A DNA stretch of 64,000 nucleotides from Streptomyces carminius. Lineage in GTDB: Bacteria; Actinomycetota; Actinomycetes; Streptomycetales; Streptomycetaceae. A program made the translations under genes and the position numbers. Below the pieces are notes generated by a model that was not told the DNA's origin, searched no databases, and saw only the letters and a list, made by a program, of their open reading frames with translations. The stretch spans positions 124,001-188,000 of the forward strand of contig NZ_PGGW01000039.1 in assembly GCF_002794255.1 (NCBI RefSeq), in the 5' to 3' direction. Of this stretch, positions 1 through 9,830 are shown piece by piece (within the stretch, counting starts at the first letter, position 1; every line of letters begins with the position of its first letter).

Positions 1-2267
1 CGCCGGGAGTTGGCCTCGGAACTGTCGAGGTTCCCCGCCACGGTGTGCACCTGCGCGAGCGCGATGCGGGCACGGCCCTCGGAAAGGGCGTCTCCGAGGA
101 CTTGTGTGGCCTCACTGACGGCGATGGCGGCCCGCTCGTAGCGCAGTGAGTGGATACCGGAGTCGGCCAGGTCCTTGGCGGCGATCAGCAGATCGGCCGC
201 GCGCCCCGGGGCGTCGCCTCCGGTCGACTGCTCCGCACAGGCCAGCAGGCAGTCGGCCTCGGCGAACAGCCAGTCCAGTGCGGCGGCACGGCTGTCGAAG
301 GCCAGCCCGGGGTACTCGGTGGCGGCCAGATGGGCCACGGTCCGGTCGCCGGGGCGGGCCAGGGCGAACACCCCGGCCGCGGTGGCCAGATAGAAGTCCA
401 GCAGCCGTGACAGCGCCGCCGCCCGCTCGGCGGCCGGCTCGTCGCGTTCGGCGCAGGCACGCGCGTAGAGCCGTACCAGGTCGTGGAAGCGGTAGCGGCC
501 CGGGGCGGCGGACTCCAGCAGGGAGATGTCCACCAGGGACTCCAGCAGGTCCTCGGTCTCCTCCGGGTCCCGGTCCAGCAGCGCGGCGGCGGCGTGGACG
601 GAGATGTCGGGGCCGTCGGCCAGGCCCAGCAGCCGGAAGGCGCGGGCCTGCCCGTCCTCCAGCTGGCTGTAGCCGAGTTCGAAGGTGGCCTTGACCGCCA
701 GGTCGCCGGCCTGGAGCTCGTCCAGGCGGCGGCGCTCGTCGGCGAGCTTGCGGGCCAGGGTGGAGACCGTCCAGGTGCGGCGGGCGGCCAGCCGGGCGGC
801 GGCGACGCGGATGGCCAGCGGCAGGAAGCCGCAGGCGGCCACCACGTCCATCGCGGCCTCGCGCTCCACCCCGACCCGCTCGGCGCCGACGATCCTGGTG
901 AACAGCGTCATGGCCTCCTCCGGGCTCATGACGTCCAGGTCCACCAGGTGCGCGCCGGCCAGGCCCATCATCCGCATCCGGCTGGTGATCAGCGCGGCGC
1001 ACCCCTCGGTGCCCGGCAGCAGGGGCCGGATCTGGGCGGCGTCGCGCGCGTTGTCCAGCAGGATCAGGACCCGGCGGCCGGCCAGCAGTGAGCGGTACAG
1101 CGCGGCCCGCTCCTCCGCCCCCTCGGGGATCGAGTGGTCCGCGGTGCCCAGCGCCCGCAGGAACGCGCCGAGGACGGCCTTCGGCTCGGCCGGGCGGTGG
1201 CCCGCGCCCTGGAGGTCGATGTAGAGCTGGCCGTCGGGGAACCGGTCGCGGGCGGTGTGGGCCACGTGGATGGCCAGGGTGGTCTTGCCGACCCCGCCGA
1301 TGCCCGCGACCGCCGAGACGGCCATGATCCGGCTCTCGGCGGTGAGGAGCTGGGCGCTCAGCTCGGTGACGAAGGCGGCCCGGCCGGTGAAGTCCGGCAC
1401 GGTGGCCGGGAGTTGCGCGGGCCGTACGAAGGTGGCCGTGCTCGGTGCGCCGGTCTCCTCGGCGGGGCGGGCCAGCTCCTCGTCGGCCTGGAGAATACGG
1501 CGCTGGAGCTCGGCCAGCTCCGGGCAGGGGTCCACGCCCAGTTCCTCGGCCAGCAGGCGGCGGGTGTCGGCGTAGACGGCCAGCGCCTCGGCCTGCCGGC
1601 CGCCGCGGTACAGCGCCAGCATCAGCAGCTCCCGCAGCCGCTCGCGCAGCGGGTGCGCGGCGGTCAGCGCGGTCAGCTCGCTGACCGCCTCGGCGTGCAG
1701 GCCCAGTTGCAGGTCGAGGTCGAGGCGGTGCTCCAGCAGGGACAGCCGCCACTCCTCCAGCCGGGTGCGCTGGTTCTCCGCGTAGGGGCCCGGCACCGAG
1801 GCGAGGGTCTCGCCCTCCCAGCAGGCCAGCGCCGCGTCGTACAGCTCCCGGGCCCGGGCGCGGTCCCCGGCCGCGGCGGCCTTCTCCGCCTCGGCGGCGC
1901 GGGCGGCGGCGGTGTCCGCGTCCAGTTCGGTACCCGGGCCCAGCCGGATCGCGTAACCACCGGACTCGCTGGTCAGGGCCTCGGCGCCGAGCGCCTTGCG
2001 CAGCCGGGAGGCATAGGTGCGCAGCGCGGCCAGCGCCCGCTGCGGCGGCTCCTCGCCCCACAGCGCGTCCACCAGCTCCTGCGCGGTGGCGGTCTGCCCG
2101 CGGCGCAGCAGCAGGGCGGCGAGCAGGGCCCGCTGCTGCGGGGAGCCGGCGCCGGTCTGTTCGCCGTCGCGCCAGGCGCGCACCGGTCCGAGCACGGCGA
2201 AACGCAGCCGGTGCCGGCGGCCTTCCGACTGCTGTCCCGTGCGTGCAGTGTGCCCCTCGGCGTCCAT
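1..2267 (-). CDS. AfsR/SARP-family transcriptional regulator, 3' end outside the window
   Basis: This is a large cytoplasmic regulator of the AfsR/SARP class, which normally activates secondary metabolism. About 755 codons lie in the window and the frame is still open at base 1. Domain order is an N-terminal winged-helix OmpR-like DNA-binding domain (about residues 15-100, with RALAALRTYASRLRKALG), a bacterial transcriptional activation domain (about 105-250) and an NB-ARC/STAND ATPase whose P-loop reads GIGGVGKTT at about residue 320. A GxP-type segment and alpha-helical TPR-like sequence follow (AQVHTVAGNLDSSEAN at the window edge). The ATG at 2267 places the DNA-binding domain at the usual distance, although no strong ribosome binding site precedes it. 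An 856-bp gene-free gap separates it from the divergent fbiC. The target cluster is not visible here. Confidence 0.9.
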   Translation of the reverse strand, partial: MDAEGHTARTGQQSEGRRHRLRFAVLGPVRAWRDGEQTGAGSPQQRALLAALLLRRGQTATAQELVDALWGEEPPQRALAALRTYASRLRKALGAEALTSESGGYAIRLGPGTELDADTAAARAAEAEKAAAAGDRARARELYDAALACWEGETLASVPGPYAENQRTRLEEWRLSLLEHRLDLDLQLGLHAEAVSELTALTAAHPLRERLRELLMLALYRGGRQAEALAVYADTRRLLAEELGVDPCPELAELQRRILQADEELARPAEETGAPSTATFVRPAQLPATVPDFTGRAAFVTELSAQLLTAESRIMAVSAVAGIGGVGKTTLAIHVAHTARDRFPDGQLYIDLQGAGHRPAEPKAVLGAFLRALGTADHSIPEGAEERAALYRSLLAGRRVLILLDNARDAAQIRPLLPGTEGCAALITSRMRMMGLAGAHLVDLDVMSPEEAMTLFTRIVGAERVGVEREAAMDVVAACGFLPLAIRVAAARLAARRTWTVSTLARKLADERRRLDELQAGDLAVKATFELGYSQLEDGQARAFRLLGLADGPDISVHAAAALLDRDPEETEDLLESLVDISLLESAAPGRYRFHDLVRLYARACAERDEPAAERAAALSRLLDFYLATAAGVFALARPGDRTVAHLAATEYPGLAFDSRAAALDWLFAEADCLLACAEQSTGGDAPGRAADLLIAAKDLADSGIHSLRYERAAIAVSEATQVLGDALSEGRARIALAQVHTVAGNLDSSEANSR

Positions 2268-2530
2268 GGTGCCCCCTGCGAAGTGTTCGACCCGCAGCGG
2301 CCAGTGTGCCCCGGGGAGGGCGGGTACGTCAGCCGTGCACCCGTCCTCTCCCCACGGTCACCGCAAAGCCGCGACACGACCCGGTGACCGGCGCCCGCGG
2401 AAGGCGCCCCGTCACCTGATGCTTCGACATGCACAGGCCACGGTACCGGTGTTGGCCGTCGGCGGTGTCGGTCCCCGTCCGCCCTCCGCACCAAGGGCGG
2501 AACGGCGCGGAGGGCACCGGCCCGCACGGG

Positions 2531-2560
2531 CGGGGACACGGACGGGGACACGGACGGGGA
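2531..2560. repeat. Short tandem repeat, 12-bp unit
   Basis: The unit CGGGGACACGGA occurs twice and is followed by a half copy. A related motif, CACGGACGGGGA, recurs upstream of the ADP-ribosylglycohydrolase gene. Function is unknown; it may simply be low-complexity GC-rich sequence. Confidence 0.7.
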
Positions 2561-3111
2561 GGAACGCCCGGGCTCCCCCACGGGACAACCGGAGTCCTGT
2601 GCCGTACCCGCCGCCGGAGGAACCGGTGCCGCCCGGCTGTCGGAACTGCGGCTTCCGCCGCTCCGGCCCGCACCCGGGCCGCCGGCGGACCGGACGGGGG
2701 CCGTGGCGTGCGCACCGCTCGTCCTGTTCCTCCGCCGTTTCTTCCACCGTGCCGGCCGCGGCGGTCCGATCGGTGGCCGGCGGCGCCGCGGTCGCCGCGG
2801 GGCCGGTACGGGGGCACGGCGGGCGGCGGTCCGTCCACGGGGTCCCGGCCGGGCGGGAACGGCCGTGGCGCGCACGGCCTCGCTCCCGGCGGAGGACCGG
2901 GACGGAGGGGGCGAGAAGGGGAGCGCCACCAGAACAGAACACCGCGGGAAAGGCCGAATCGTGCCCGGAAAAGGCCGGAACCCGACGACGGGGTACGACG
3001 GTGGGGCACGGCCACCGGAGGCGGAGAAGATCCAACCCGGGGCCCGCGAGGCCCCGGGCGGTGTGAGAACGCTCTCCGGCGGCGGTCCCGGCCCCCGCCG
3101 GGGGTCGCTCG

Positions 3112-3117
3112 TATGCT
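3112..3117 (+). promoter_or_regulatory. Putative -10 box of a leaderless fbiC transcript
   Basis: TATGCT is followed by six bases and then the fbiC ATG at 3124. No purine-rich ribosome binding site is present. In actinobacteria a TANNNT box this close to the start places the transcription start at the initiation codon. No clear -35 box is seen. Confidence 0.5.
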
Positions 3118-3123
3118 CGCTCC

Positions 3124-5727
3124 ATGACTTCGTCCGACACCCCGGCCCGGCAGGCAGCCCCCACCCCCAACGCCATGCGACGGGCCCTGCGCAGGGCCCG
3201 CGACGGGGTCGCGCTGGACGTGGCCGAGACCGCCGTACTGCTCCAGGCGCGCGGCGCGGACCTCGCCGACCTGACGGCCTCGGCCGCCCGGGTGCGGGAC
3301 GCCGGGCTGGCGGCGGCGGGCCGCCCCGGGACCATCACCTACTCCAAGAGCGTGTTCATCCCGCTGACCCGGCTGTGCCGCGACCGGTGCCACTACTGCA
3401 CCTTCGCCACCGTGCCCGGAAAGCTGCGCCGGGCGGGGCACGGCCCCTTCCTCTCCCCCGACGAGGTGCTGGACATCGCGCGGCGCGGCGCCGCACTGGG
3501 CTGCAAGGAGGCCCTGATCACCCTCGGCGACAAGCCCGAGGACCGCTGGCCCGAGGCCCGCGAGTGGCTGGACGCGCACGGCTACGACGACACCCTCGCG
3601 TATGTGCGGGCCACGGCGATCCGGATCCTGGAGGAGACCGGGCTGCTGCCGCACCTCAACCCGGGCGTGCTGTCCTGGACGGACTTCCAGCGCCTCAAGC
3701 CCGTCGCCCCGTCCATGGGGATGATGCTGGAGACCACCGCCACCCGGCTGTGGAGCGAGCCCGGCGGCCCCCACCACGGCTCCCCCGACAAGGAGCCGGC
3801 CGTACGGCTGCGCGTGCTGGAGGACGCCGGCCGCTCCTCGGTGCCGTTCACCAGCGGACTGCTCATCGGGATCGGGGAGACGTACACCGAGCGCGCCGAG
3901 TCGCTGTTCGCGCTGCGCCGCGTCGCCCGCGCCTACCACGGCGTCCAGGAACTGATCATCCAGAACTTCCGTGCCAAGCCGGACACGGCGATGCGCGGCA
4001 TGCCGGACGCCGAACTCGACGACCTGGTGGCCGCCGTCGCCGTCGCCCGGCTGGTCATGGGGCCCACCGCCTGCCTCCAGGCGCCGCCGAACCTGGTGGA
4101 CGGGGAGTACGGGCGGCTCCTCGGCGCCGGGATCGACGACTGGGGCGGCGTCTCGCCGCTGACCATCGACCATGTCAACCCCGAACGCCCCTGGCCGCGG
4201 ATCGACACCCTCGCCGAGCGGTCCGCCGAGGCCGGGTTCCGGCTGGCGGAACGGCTCTGCGTCTACCCGGAGTTCGTCCGGCGCGGCGAGCCCTGGCTCG
4301 ACCCCCGGGTGCTGCCGCACGTCACCGCGCTGGCCGACCCGGACACCGGCCTGGCCCGCGCGGACGCCGTCCCCCGGGGCCTGCCCTGGCAGGAGCCCGA
4401 CGAGCCGCTGACCGCCACCGGCCGTACCGAGCTGCACCGCACCGTCGACACCGACGGCCGCACCGGCGACCGCCGCGCCGACTTCGACGAGGTGTACGGC
4501 GACTGGGAGGCGCTGCGCGAGAGCGCCGCGCCCGGCATGCGCCCCGGCCCCGAACGCCTGGCGGGCGATGTGCGCGCCGCGCTCGCCACCGCCGCCGACG
4601 ACCCCACCCGCCTCACCGACGAGCAGGCCCTCGCCCTGCTGCACGCCGACGGCCCGGCGCTGGACGCGCTGTGCCGCGTCGCCGACGACCTGCGCCGCGA
4701 GGTCGCCGGCGACGAGGTGACGTACATCGTCACGCGCAACATCAACTTCACCAACGTCTGCTACACCGGCTGCCGCTTCTGCGCCTTCGCCCAGCGCCGC
4801 ACCGACGCCGACGCCTTCACCCTCTCCCTGGAGCAGGTCGCCGACCGCGCGCAGCAGGCCTGGGAGGTCGGCGCGGTCGAGGTGTGCATGCAGGGCGGCA
4901 TCCACCCGGACCTGCCGGGCACCGCCTACTTCGACCTCGTCCGCGCGGTGAAGGAACGCGTGCCGGGCATCCATGTGCACGCCTTCTCCCCGATGGAGGT
5001 CGTCAACGGCGCCACCCGCACCGGCCTGTCGATCCGCGACTGGCTGACGGCCGCGAAGGAGGCCGGGCTCGACACCATCCCCGGCACGGCCGCCGAGATC
5101 CTCGACGACGAGGTGCGCTGGGTCCTCACCAAGGGCAAACTGCCCGCCGCCACCTGGGCCGAGGTCGTCACATGCGCCCACGAACTGGGCATCCGCTCCT
5201 CGTCCACGATGATGTACGGGCACGTGGACCAGCCGCGGCACTGGCTCGGCCACCTGCGGCTGCTGGCGGACATCCAGCGGCGCACCGGCGGCTTCACGGA
5301 GTTCGTCACCCTGCCGTTCGTCCACACCAACGCCCCGGTCTACCTCGCGGGCATCGCCCGCCCCGGGCCGACGGCACGCGACAACCGCGCGGTGACGGCC
5401 ATGGCCCGCCTCCTGCTGCACCCGCACATCCCCAACATCCAGACGAGCTGGGTGAAACTGGGCGCCGAGGGGGCCGCCGAGATGCTGCGCTCGGGCGCCA
5501 ACGACCTGGGCGGCACGCTGATGGAGGAGACCATCTCCCGGATGGCGGGCTCCTCCTACGGCTCCCACCGCTCGGTACGGGAGCTCACCGCCATCGCGGG
5601 CGCCGCCGGCCGTCCCGCCCGGCCCCGCACCACCACCTACGGCGCGGTGCCCGAGGAGCGGACGCGGACCGCCCTGGCCCACGACGGCCGCCTCCCGGAG
5701 CTGCTGCCGGTGCTCGACGGCCGGTGA
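3124..5727 (+). CDS. fbiC: 7,8-didemethyl-8-hydroxy-5-deazariboflavin (FO) synthase FbiC
   Basis: FbiC is the bifunctional radical-SAM enzyme that makes the deazaflavin FO, the redox-active part of coenzyme F420, from tyrosine and the flavin precursor 5-amino-6-ribitylaminouracil. The 867-residue product is the fused CofG-CofH form usual in actinobacteria. The N-terminal CofG half carries the radical-SAM cysteine motif CRDRCHYC (Cys85, 89, 92). The C-terminal CofH half carries a second one, CYTGCRFC (Cys546, 550, 553), followed by [13 protein letters not shown]. Both cluster-binding motifs are intact, so the enzyme should be functional. The gene stands alone here; the other F420 genes (fbiA, fbiB, cofC) are not nearby, which is normal in Streptomyces. 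The start appears leaderless. Confidence 0.97.
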   Translation: MTSSDTPARQAAPTPNAMRRALRRARDGVALDVAETAVLLQARGADLADLTASAARVRDAGLAAAGRPGTITYSKSVFIPLTRLCRDRCHYCTFATVPGKLRRAGHGPFLSPDEVLDIARRGAALGCKEALITLGDKPEDRWPEAREWLDAHGYDDTLAYVRATAIRILEETGLLPHLNPGVLSWTDFQRLKPVAPSMGMMLETTATRLWSEPGGPHHGSPDKEPAVRLRVLEDAGRSSVPFTSGLLIGIGETYTERAESLFALRRVARAYHGVQELIIQNFRAKPDTAMRGMPDAELDDLVAAVAVARLVMGPTACLQAPPNLVDGEYGRLLGAGIDDWGGVSPLTIDHVNPERPWPRIDTLAERSAEAGFRLAERLCVYPEFVRRGEPWLDPRVLPHVTALADPDTGLARADAVPRGLPWQEPDEPLTATGRTELHRTVDTDGRTGDRRADFDEVYGDWEALRESAAPGMRPGPERLAGDVRAALATAADDPTRLTDEQALALLHADGPALDALCRVADDLRREVAGDEVTYIVTRNINFTNVCYTGCRFCAFAQRRTDADAFTLSLEQVADRAQQAWEVGAVEVCMQGGIHPDLPGTAYFDLVRAVKERVPGIHVHAFSPMEVVNGATRTGLSIRDWLTAAKEAGLDTIPGTAAEILDDEVRWVLTKGKLPAATWAEVVTCAHELGIRSSSTMMYGHVDQPRHWLGHLRLLADIQRRTGGFTEFVTLPFVHTNAPVYLAGIARPGPTARDNRAVTAMARLLLHPHIPNIQTSWVKLGAEGAAEMLRSGANDLGGTLMEETISRMAGSSYGSHRSVRELTAIAGAAGRPARPRTTTYGAVPEERTRTALAHDGRLPELLPVLDGR

Positions 5728-5895
5728 CCGGCCGGCAACCGGGGACGGGACAGGACGGGGACGGGGAACAGGAAAGCGGGAACCGTACCCGGCTCCGGCC
5801 GGACAACGATGTCTTTCGGCCATCTCCCCGGTATCTCCCGGCTACCGTCGGATGACGTTCCCCTGCCCCCGCGGACGGTCGATTACAGTGCCGGA

Positions 5896-5945
5896 CGGCA
5901 CGGACGGGGGGCGGCACGGACGGGGACGGCACGGACGGGGACGGC
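5896..5945. repeat. Short tandem repeat, 15-bp unit, before the glycohydrolase gene
   Basis: Three near-perfect copies of CGGCACGGACGGGGA follow one another, the first with one extra G at its end. They lie 40-90 bp upstream of the GTG start at 5986, where promoter or leader elements would be expected. The core CACGGACGGGGA resembles the repeat on the other side of fbiC. Confidence 0.7.
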
Positions 5946-5985
5946 GCACCGGCGGACACCCGGCGGTACGGGAGGGGGCAGGACA

Positions 5986-7107
5986 GTGACCGCGACGGCG
6001 GGCGGCGTGTGGGGCCGCGCCGAGCAGCAGGACTTCCGCAGCCGGGTACGGGGCTGCCTGCTGGGCGGCGCCATCGGCGACGCGCTCGGCGCGGGCATCG
6101 AGTCCCACTCGCTGGAGGCCATCCGCGGCGCCCACGGCCCCGACGGGGTGGCCGACTACGTGCCCGCCTACGGGCGGCGCGGCGCCGTCACCGACGACAC
6201 CCAGCTGACCCTGTTCACCGTCGACGGGCTCATCCGCGCCCATGTGCGGCGCGACACCGGCGCCTGGCACCCGCCGACCGACGTGCACGCCGCGTACCGC
6301 CGCTGGGCCGCCACCCAGCGGGACTGGGGGCCGGACGAACGCCGCAAGGAGGACGGCTGGCTGGCCCGCCAGGAGTGGCTGTACTCCCGGCGCGCACCCG
6401 GCCGCGCCTGTCTGACGGGGCTCGCCGACAACCGGATGGGCACACCGGCGGCGCCGAAGAACCCCGACTCCAAGGGCTGCGGCACCGTGACGCGCTCCGC
6501 GCCCTTCGGGCTGCTGGTCGGCTGGGAGCCGCAGCTGGTCTTCCAGCTCGCCGTCGAGTGCGCAGCCCAGACCCACGGCCATCCCACCGGATGCCTCGCG
6601 GCGGGCGCCTTCGCCGTCATCGTCCACACCGTCGCCCGGGGCGACAGCCTGGACGCCGGGGCGCAGCGCGCGCTGGTCCACCTGGCCACCCGGCCCGGCC
6701 ACGAGGAGACCACCGACGCCCTCAAGCGGGCGCTCGGCACCGTACGCCAGGGGCTGCCGACCGCGGAGCGCGTCGAGTCGCTGGGGGAGGGCCGGACGGC
6801 GGAGGAGGCGCTGGCCATCGGGGTGTACTGCGCGCTGGTCGCCGAGGACGTGCGGCACGGTCTGCTGCTCGCCGTGAACCACGGCGGCGACTCCGACTCC
6901 ACCGGCTCGGTCTGCGGCAACCTGCTGGGCGCCATGCACGGGGAGACCGCACTGCCGCCGAACTGGGTGGCCGAGCTGGAGGGCCGTGCCACGATCCTGG
7001 AACTGGCCGACGACTTCGCCATGGAGATGACCCAGGGGCCCGCCCTCCACAGCCCCTCGGTCCCGGCCGGCTCACCGGGCTGGCTGACCCGCTATCCGCG
7101 GGTCTGA
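5986..7107 (+). CDS. ADP-ribosylglycohydrolase family protein (DraG-like)
   Basis: The predicted 373-residue cytoplasmic protein belongs to the ADP-ribosyl-glycohydrolase (ARH/DraG) family, which removes ADP-ribose from proteins or nucleic acids using a binuclear Mg/Mn centre. Family hallmarks are GCLLGGAIGDALGAG at about residues 23-37, the metal-binding TDDTQLTLF at 69-77, and the C-terminal HGGDSDSTGSVCGNLLGA at about 298-315. The GTG at 5986 is chosen because GGAGGGGGCAGG precedes it closely and the protein then begins just before the conserved N terminus. The frame is open further upstream to an ATG at 5809, but that extension is repeat-derived and lacks domain content. Its substrate is not predictable; no ADP-ribosyltransferase is adjacent. 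Confidence 0.9.
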   Translation: MTATAGGVWGRAEQQDFRSRVRGCLLGGAIGDALGAGIESHSLEAIRGAHGPDGVADYVPAYGRRGAVTDDTQLTLFTVDGLIRAHVRRDTGAWHPPTDVHAAYRRWAATQRDWGPDERRKEDGWLARQEWLYSRRAPGRACLTGLADNRMGTPAAPKNPDSKGCGTVTRSAPFGLLVGWEPQLVFQLAVECAAQTHGHPTGCLAAGAFAVIVHTVARGDSLDAGAQRALVHLATRPGHEETTDALKRALGTVRQGLPTAERVESLGEGRTAEEALAIGVYCALVAEDVRHGLLLAVNHGGDSDSTGSVCGNLLGAMHGETALPPNWVAELEGRATILELADDFAMEMTQGPALHSPSVPAGSPGWLTRYPRV

Positions 7108-7263
7108 CGGCACGTCTCCCGGGCCGGGCCGGGCCGTACGGCGCCGGCCCCGGGCAGGGCCGAGCCCCCTCGGCCGGGACGGCGGACCGGACGAGAGGGC
7201 TCCGATCGGTGGGCGGCGGCCGGCGGCGGGCCGTGCCGTGCGGTCACGCGGTACGCGGCACGC

Positions 7264-7473
7264 TCAGTCCCGGGCGAACGCGCCCCGGCCGACGGCTCCC
7301 ACGAACGCCGTCCAGGAGTGCGGGACGAAGGCCAGCGACGGCCCCTGCGGCGCCTTGGAGTCGCGTACGGCGACCGCCCGCGGTGCCGGGGACCTCACCT
7401 CCACGCACGCGCCGTTCCCCGTTGAGTGGCTGGACTTGGTCCAGCGGTCGGTCATGCCCTGTCGGATCGCCAT
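7264..7473 (-). CDS. DUF397 domain-containing small protein
   Basis: This 69-residue protein has the DUF397 signature: WTKSSHSTGNGACVEVR near the N terminus, VAVRDSK in the middle and FVPHSWTAFV near the C terminus. DUF397 proteins are almost always encoded beside an XRE-DUF5753 regulator, and that is the case here, the regulator lying 237 bp upstream on the same strand. Such pairs (WhiJ-like systems) influence development and antibiotic production in Streptomyces, and the DUF397 partner is thought to modulate DNA binding by its regulator. The target genes are unknown. Confidence 0.9.
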   Translation of the reverse strand: MAIRQGMTDRWTKSSHSTGNGACVEVRSPAPRAVAVRDSKAPQGPSLAFVPHSWTAFVGAVGRGAFARD

Positions 7474-7710
7474 TTCTGCTCCGGATCTCTACCAGAAGGT
7501 GAAAACAGTGGAAAGTGCCGGGCAAAACCCCGGCGCGCGGCTGACGCTACCGGCCAACCACGCCTGTTCAGGCCGCTGTTCACTCGTCCGAATGGCATAT
7601 TCCAGAGGGCTCTTCACACCGGCTGTGCGGCGGTGTACGTTTACGCGCCGCTCGCCGCCGTACTGCCTGCCGCCTGCCGCGCTGCCGTCCTGCCGTGCGG
7701 GACCCCGGGC

Positions 7711-8571
7711 TCAGCCCCGGGTGTACTCCTTGGCGATGCCCTCGATGAACTCCCGCGTCTGGTCGGCGCTGAGCGCCTGAGCCCGCAGGTGTTCGTACAT
7801 CACGCTGTAGCTGTGCACGTCGCCGGCCTTCTCCAGGTAGAGGTCGCTGGTGACCCCCTCCAGATAGACCACCGTGGAGTCCGCCGCGTCCGGGAACTCC
7901 AGGATCGCGTACTGGCCGTTGACCCCCGGGTGCGCCCCCATCTCGAAGGGCATCACCTGCACCGTCACATGCGGCAGCTGGGAGAAGTCGATCAGCTGCT
8001 CCAGCTGTTCCCGCATGATCTGCCGTCCGCCGACCCGCCGGCGGAGCGCGGCCTCGTCGATCACCGCCCACAGCCGCAGCGGGTTCCTGGTGTCGTGGAT
8101 GCGCTCCTGGCGCCGTATCCGCACCTTCACCCGCTTCTCGACGTCCGCCGCCGAGGCCTCCGGCAGCGCGCCCGCGACGACGGCCTCCGCGTACGCCCGG
8201 GTCTGCAGCAGGCCCGGCACCACCTGCGGCTCGTACACCCGCAGGGACGCCGCGTCGGTCTCCAGGCCGATGTAGACGCTGTACGGGATGTCGCCGAACG
8301 CATGCCACCAGCCCTGCTGTCTGGACTCCTTGGCCATCTGCATCAGCGACTCGACTATGCGCCGGTCCTCGACCTCGTAGACCCCGCACAGGTCCCGGAC
8401 GTCCCGCTGGCTGATGCTGCGGCGGCCGTTCTCCAGCCTGCTGATCTTGGACTGGGAGACCAGCAGCCGCTCGGCGACCTCCTCCGCCGTCATGCCCTTG
8501 AGTTCGCGGAGTCGGCGCAGCTCCTGGCCGAGCCGGCGACGTCTGACGGTGGGGTTGACGTTGGACGCCAC
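7711..8571 (-). CDS. XRE-family regulator with DUF5753 domain (WhiJ-like)
   Basis: The predicted 286-residue cytoplasmic regulator has an N-terminal helix-turn-helix domain (about residues 12-70, LGQELRRLRELKGMTAEEVAERL and VSQSKISRLENGR). The C-terminal part is the conserved DUF5753 region (about 95-275), with VPGLLQTRAYAEAV and LPHVTVQVMPF. A GTG start at 8571 is chosen because GGAGGT precedes it by about nine bases; the longer open frame upstream has no domain content. It is paired with the DUF397 gene downstream. The length and domain order are standard for the family. Its regulon is not predictable. Confidence 0.93.
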   Translation of the reverse strand: MASNVNPTVRRRRLGQELRRLRELKGMTAEEVAERLLVSQSKISRLENGRRSISQRDVRDLCGVYEVEDRRIVESLMQMAKESRQQGWWHAFGDIPYSVYIGLETDAASLRVYEPQVVPGLLQTRAYAEAVVAGALPEASAADVEKRVKVRIRRQERIHDTRNPLRLWAVIDEAALRRRVGGRQIMREQLEQLIDFSQLPHVTVQVMPFEMGAHPGVNGQYAILEFPDAADSTVVYLEGVTSDLYLEKAGDVHSYSVMYEHLRAQALSADQTREFIEGIAKEYTRG

Positions 8572-8675
8572 AGTGCGCGCACCTCCGCTGATCCTCAACA
8601 GGACTGTTTCCCGAGCAGGTTGCCACCAACGATGACGGTTCCGCCGGGAAATGGCCACAGAGGGTACGTGCACAC

Positions 8676-8732
8676 GAGCGCGGGGTGGCGGTCCACGGCC
8701 GTTTCCGGCCGGTGGACCGCCACCCCGCGCTC
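8676..8732 (-). terminator. Very long perfect hairpin, likely transcription terminator
   Basis: Two perfectly complementary 21-base arms (8676-8696 and 8712-8732) enclose an inner GGCC/GGCC extension with a six-base loop, giving a stem of about 25 bp. It lies 87 bp downstream of the GPP34 stop codon and upstream of the XRE gene on the same strand, so it should end GPP34 transcription and insulate the regulator. No U-tract follows, which is common in Streptomyces. Confidence 0.8.
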
Positions 8733-8818
8733 TGTGGCTGCTTCGTGGCTCCCGCCGTCGGGCCCGGCCGGACTCCACGGAGGGAATCCGGCGCGTCGCA
8801 CCGGTGGCGGGTGCCGGG

Positions 8819-9607
8819 TCAGCGGGCGCCCGCGCGGGCCATCCCGCTCCGGCGCGCCTGCCCGGGCAGTTGCGGGGGCGCGGACGCCCTCGCGACCGAC
8901 CGGCCGCCCGGACCGCCCGGGCCAACGGGGCCGCCCGGACCACCCGCGCCGGCCCTGCCCGGAGCGGCGCGGCGCGGCTGCGCCGCCACTCCGTTCTGCA
9001 CGTCCATCACGGCGTGCGCGACAAGGCCGCCCATCGGGTCGTGCCTGATCAGATCCCGCAACCTGGAACGGGAGGACCGTCCCTCGTTGCCGGGGTACAG
9101 ATGCTTGCCGAGACCGACCGCGTGGGCCAGGGCGGCGAGCGCCGCGGTCCGCGGGTCCGGCGGGACGCCGGTGCGGATCGCGCTGTCCAGCCGGGCCTTT
9201 ATCTCCCGGCTGACCACGTTGTCCGTCGCCTGGTAACGGGTCGTCGGCAACACCCCGCACATCTGGCTCGAAACGGCATGCACCATGCCGCAGCGCTCCA
9301 GGTGTGTGAGATAGGTTTGGCGTAGCCCGAGCCTGGGCCCGCCGATCCAGTGGACCGCGCGCACGGGGCTGCCGCGCCTGCGCAGCAACTCCAGCGCGGA
9401 GTCCAGTGTCGGATCTCCGGTCGGCCGTGGCAGCACCACGGCGATGCGATCCCCATCAGGGGCTATCCGTCCTGCGAGAGCCAGCTCGACGAGCTGGGCC
9501 CCGGCCAGGCCGAGGTCGAGCGACTGCGGCTGTGCCGTGGTACCCGTGGTCGGGTCCAACGCCAGCAGCAGAAGCTCCTCCGGAAGTGTTCTGCGGCTCC
9601 TGCCCAT
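8819..9607 (-). CDS. GPP34 (GOLPH3/VPS74-like) family phosphoprotein
   Basis: The 262-residue protein matches the actinobacterial GOLPH3/VPS74-like family: it begins MGRSRRTLPEELLLLALDP, continues with LGLAGAQLVELALAGRI, and has KHLYPGNEGRSSRSRLRDLI around residues 180-200. Eukaryotic relatives bind phosphatidylinositol-4-phosphate and Golgi glycosyltransferases; the bacterial role is not established, and Streptomyces genomes carry many paralogues. The last 50 residues are rich in Gly, Pro and Arg and look disordered. The ATG at 9607 has GGGGAGG six bases upstream and fits the family start better than the ATG at 9631. The gene is divergent from the carboxypeptidase gene and ends before the long hairpin. 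Confidence 0.9.
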   Translation of the reverse strand: MGRSRRTLPEELLLLALDPTTGTTAQPQSLDLGLAGAQLVELALAGRIAPDGDRIAVVLPRPTGDPTLDSALELLRRRGSPVRAVHWIGGPRLGLRQTYLTHLERCGMVHAVSSQMCGVLPTTRYQATDNVVSREIKARLDSAIRTGVPPDPRTAALAALAHAVGLGKHLYPGNEGRSSRSRLRDLIRHDPMGGLVAHAVMDVQNGVAAQPRRAAPGRAGAGGPGGPVGPGGPGGRSVARASAPPQLPGQARRSGMARAGAR

Positions 9608-9690
9608 CCATGCCTCCCCGCGTGGATGCATGACAGGGTGACCCCTCTCACAGAGGTCTGTCGAGAGTGCCTGAGTGGTTTGTCATGGAA

Positions 9691-9719
9691 CCAGTAGGTA
9701 TGTCGTTACCGTCTGGCAA
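9691..9719 (-). promoter_or_regulatory. Possible promoter of the GPP34 gene
   Basis: On the minus strand TTGCCA (9719-9714) and TACTGG (9696-9691) are separated by 17 bp, a plausible sigma-70-type promoter about 90 bp upstream of the GPP34 start. The -10 match is imperfect. Confidence 0.3.
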
Positions 9720-9830
9720 TTTAGCGGCCCTCCGGGGCCGCGAAACGGTGCCCGAGTGCCGGGGGAGGGGCGGCTCTCAGGACACTGTTTACTGATATGA
9801 CGAGTGGCCAACGGCAAGCAGGAGGTCTCG

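Larger units (their letters stand above)
2268..3123. other. Long intergenic region between divergent SARP regulator and fbiC
   Basis: No convincing gene is seen in these 856 bp. The open frames on both strands are arginine/proline-rich composition artefacts without recognisable domains. The region should hold the regulator promoter (- strand) and, at its right edge, the fbiC promoter. A short tandem repeat lies at 2531-2560. Confidence 0.6.

Noticed and set aside
2329..5823. Very long minus-strand open frame (1164 codons) opposite fbiC
   Set aside because: It is a mirror frame of a high-GC gene with Gly/Arg/Val-rich composition and no domain; fbiC on the other strand has complete catalytic motifs.
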